32,676 nucleotides of DNA from Akkermansiaceae bacterium UBA3385 (GTDB lineage Bacteria > Verrucomicrobiota > Verrucomicrobiia > Verrucomicrobiales > Akkermansiaceae). Positions 31,504-32,676 of the stretch are shown here, one piece after another. Under the pieces are notes generated by a model. It had not been told where the DNA came from and did no database searches. It saw only the letters and a list, made by a program, of their open reading frames with translations. Made by a program: the position numbers and the translations under genes. Within the stretch, counting starts at the first letter, position 1; the number at the start of each line of letters is the position of its first letter. Where the stretch lies: contig DEPT01000064.1 of assembly GCA_002358905.1 (NCBI GenBank), forward strand, positions 1 to 32,676. The letters run 5' to 3'.

Positions 31504-31508
31504 AGATG

Positions 31509-32023
31509 GGGGCTGTTTCAGATTTGCTGGGTTATCAGCAGAATTATGCACGCATCTATATATGTTGTCTGGTGAGCGAAGCGAACGGAATTGGGCGCCC
31601 ACGGAGTGGGTGCTGAGATGTCAGGCAGGGGGCAGCAATCGCGTCCCGGGGGGACGCAAGCCCGCCAGCGATTGCGCACCCCCTGCTAATTGTAAAATAT
31701 AGCCGGCGCCCGCGAGAGCGGGTGACAGAAGAGGTTGCAACAATTGAGAACCGAGGCTTCTGTCACCCATTTCATGGGCTCCAGTTTAATTTTCGGAGTA
31801 GCAGGGGCTGCGCTCGCTTCGCGAGCTGACCCCTGCCTGACCTCTACAGCCCACTACCGTGGGCTAGAAATTCCGCTTGCCAGGAGCTTGCTAATTGCTC
31901 GGAGAATTGGCCTTTTTGAGTTTTGTATATCTGACGAAATTTGAAAAAGACTGCAATCTTTTGTTTCTTATTGTATTAACATGCGCTGGAGGAATTATTT
32001 GCCAGCAAATCTGAAACAGGCCC
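31509..32023. mobile_element. 515-bp MITE-like element with 22-bp terminal inverted repeats
   Basis: Positions 31509-31530 and the complement of 32002-32023 agree at 21 of 22 bases (shared core CTGTTTCAGATTTGCTGG). No transposase is encoded; the frames inside are short and unlike coding sequence. The interior holds a row of strong hairpins (31595-31613, 31625-31686, 31720-31768, 31801-31836, 31848-31865). No clear target-site duplication is visible. It is probably a non-autonomous element moved by an IS with matching ends. The remaining 32024-32154 is AT-rich and presumably holds the promoter of the next gene. Confidence 0.7.
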
Positions 32024-32154
32024 TACCCTGCTGTTTCTTGAGATGAAAATAATTGACTTTTATAGCATTTTAAGTTACAGTGCTTTGGTGCCCTCTCGTT
32101 GTCATTCAGGACAATAGAGGTAATGGCTTGTGTTACTCTTTCTGCTTTATTCTC

Positions 32155-32676
32155 ATGATTCTGTTGCGAAAATTTAGTCTGATATTAGTTGGAACCATGC
32201 TTATTCCAATGGTGGAAGCAAAGCCTAAGTATACTTCAGCGTATGGGAACTGGTTGCGTGGCGACGATGATGAATGGGTAGCAAATGCTGATGTGCGGAA
32301 TCTGGCTCGGCTTGCTGATGAGGGTGATATTGAGGCGATGCGAAAGCTTGGTATTATGAGCATGAAGGGCAAGAAGGTGAAGAAGAGTGCCAAAATTGCT
32401 ATTCAATGGTGGAAGAAGGCAGCGGAAGAAGGAGATATCTGGTCCATGATTTATCTGGGTGATGTATATCGAGGGGGGAATGGGTGTCAGCAAGATGTCT
32501 CTCGTGCTATGGCTTATTATACTGAGGCATATGTTACTCTGGAGAAGGAAATGCACGTGGAGCTGCAAAGCGATGATGGGAATGTTGTCGCCCAGCGTAT
32601 CAAGAAGCTCCCTTTAGAAGTAACTCTTTCCTGGTGGAAGAAACAGGCAGAGAGAGGTAATGCAGGGGCTATAGAA
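32155..32676 (+). CDS. Sel1-repeat secreted protein, 5' part (runs off the window)
   Basis: An open frame of 174 codons from ATG 32155 to the right edge without a stop. It starts with a signal peptide (MILLRKFSLILVGTMLIPMV, cleavage near VEA). Sel1-like repeats follow: GDIEAMRKLGIMSMKGKKVK, GDIWSMIYLGDVYRGGNG, and SWWKKQAERGNAGAIE at the edge. It matches the organisation of the Sel1-repeat gene at 28319 (GNVEAMRVLGRRLVQGEKGS and GDTSSMVMLGDLYRKGD), so the two are paralogs separated by the PEGA gene and the MITE-like element. Its codon use is clearly more AT-rich (T- and A-ending codons) than that of most genes in the window. Confidence 0.8.
   Translation, partial: MILLRKFSLILVGTMLIPMVEAKPKYTSAYGNWLRGDDDEWVANADVRNLARLADEGDIEAMRKLGIMSMKGKKVKKSAKIAIQWWKKAAEEGDIWSMIYLGDVYRGGNGCQQDVSRAMAYYTEAYVTLEKEMHVELQSDDGNVVAQRIKKLPLEVTLSWWKKQAERGNAGAIE

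Noticed and set aside
31625..31686. Retron-type msr/msd RNA
   Set aside because: Strong nested hairpins are present, but no reverse transcriptase lies nearby and the hairpins sit inside an element with inverted ends.
31735..31944. 69-aa open frame inside the MITE-like element
   Set aside because: It runs through hairpin arms, has no ribosome site and no resemblance to transposases.

Overview
The window looks like a chromosomal segment of a gut-type Verrucomicrobiota bacterium, most likely Akkermansia or a close relative. This is inferred from the fucI-fucK-fucA block (use of mucin-derived L-fucose), a GC-rich core with AT-rich accessory stretches, few strong Shine-Dalgarno sites, and families common in that phylum (GYF_2 and DUF805 proteins, Sel1-repeat secreted proteins, PEGA proteins, a Verrucomicrobia-style tyrosine integrase). 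There is no rRNA in the window to prove the assignment.

Layout. (1) 1-2838, plus strand: L-fucose catabolism, with the fucI 3' end, fucK, fucA and a terminator. (2) 2930-4812, minus strand: a membrane-anchored Ser/Thr kinase behind a small DNA-binding protein. A divergent promoter pair at 4819-4916 separates it from (3) 4937-9633, plus strand: a zinc-ribbon protein, four consecutive GYF_2 proteins coupled by ATGA overlaps, two small membrane proteins and an unknown 120-aa protein. (4) 9695-22049, plus strand: a compact ten-gene operon behind a good sigma70-type promoter. It encodes three large dynamin-like GTPases, a helical protein, an LRAT/PLAAT-type lipid-active cysteine enzyme with its catalytic residues intact, a tail-anchored protein, a small GTPase, a 26-aa WGxW-repeat coiled-coil protein, a Gly/Ala-rich membrane protein and a helical 269-aa-class protein. 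This is the best candidate for an undescribed system; a membrane-remodelling, membrane-surveillance or anti-phage role is inference only. (5) 22167-26189, minus strand: an ADP-ribosylglycohydrolase fused to a macro-like domain, a 7-bp tandem repeat array, a multibranched structured element, an S9 peptidase coupled to a 51-aa His-rich membrane protein, and a secreted DnaJ-type CxxCxGxG mini-protein. (6) 26419-28289: a chimeric scar of a headless rplS and a headless fucA, a tyrosine integrase, and two palindromes bracketing the integrase upstream region. (7) 28319-32676, plus strand: two Sel1-repeat secreted proteins flanking a CsgG/PEGA-type protein, with a 515-bp MITE-like, hairpin-rich element between the last two genes.

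How it fits together. The last 114 bp of fucA recur in direct orientation at 26723-26836, so regions 2-5 (about 24 kb) lie between two fucA 3' ends and next to an integrase. That is the expected signature of a genomic island inserted into the 3' end of fucA. All but one of the seven differences between the copies are synonymous, so the far copy descends from a functional fucA rather than from decay of the near one. Kinase, GYF array, GTPase/LRAT operon and ADP-ribosyl hydrolase would then be island cargo.
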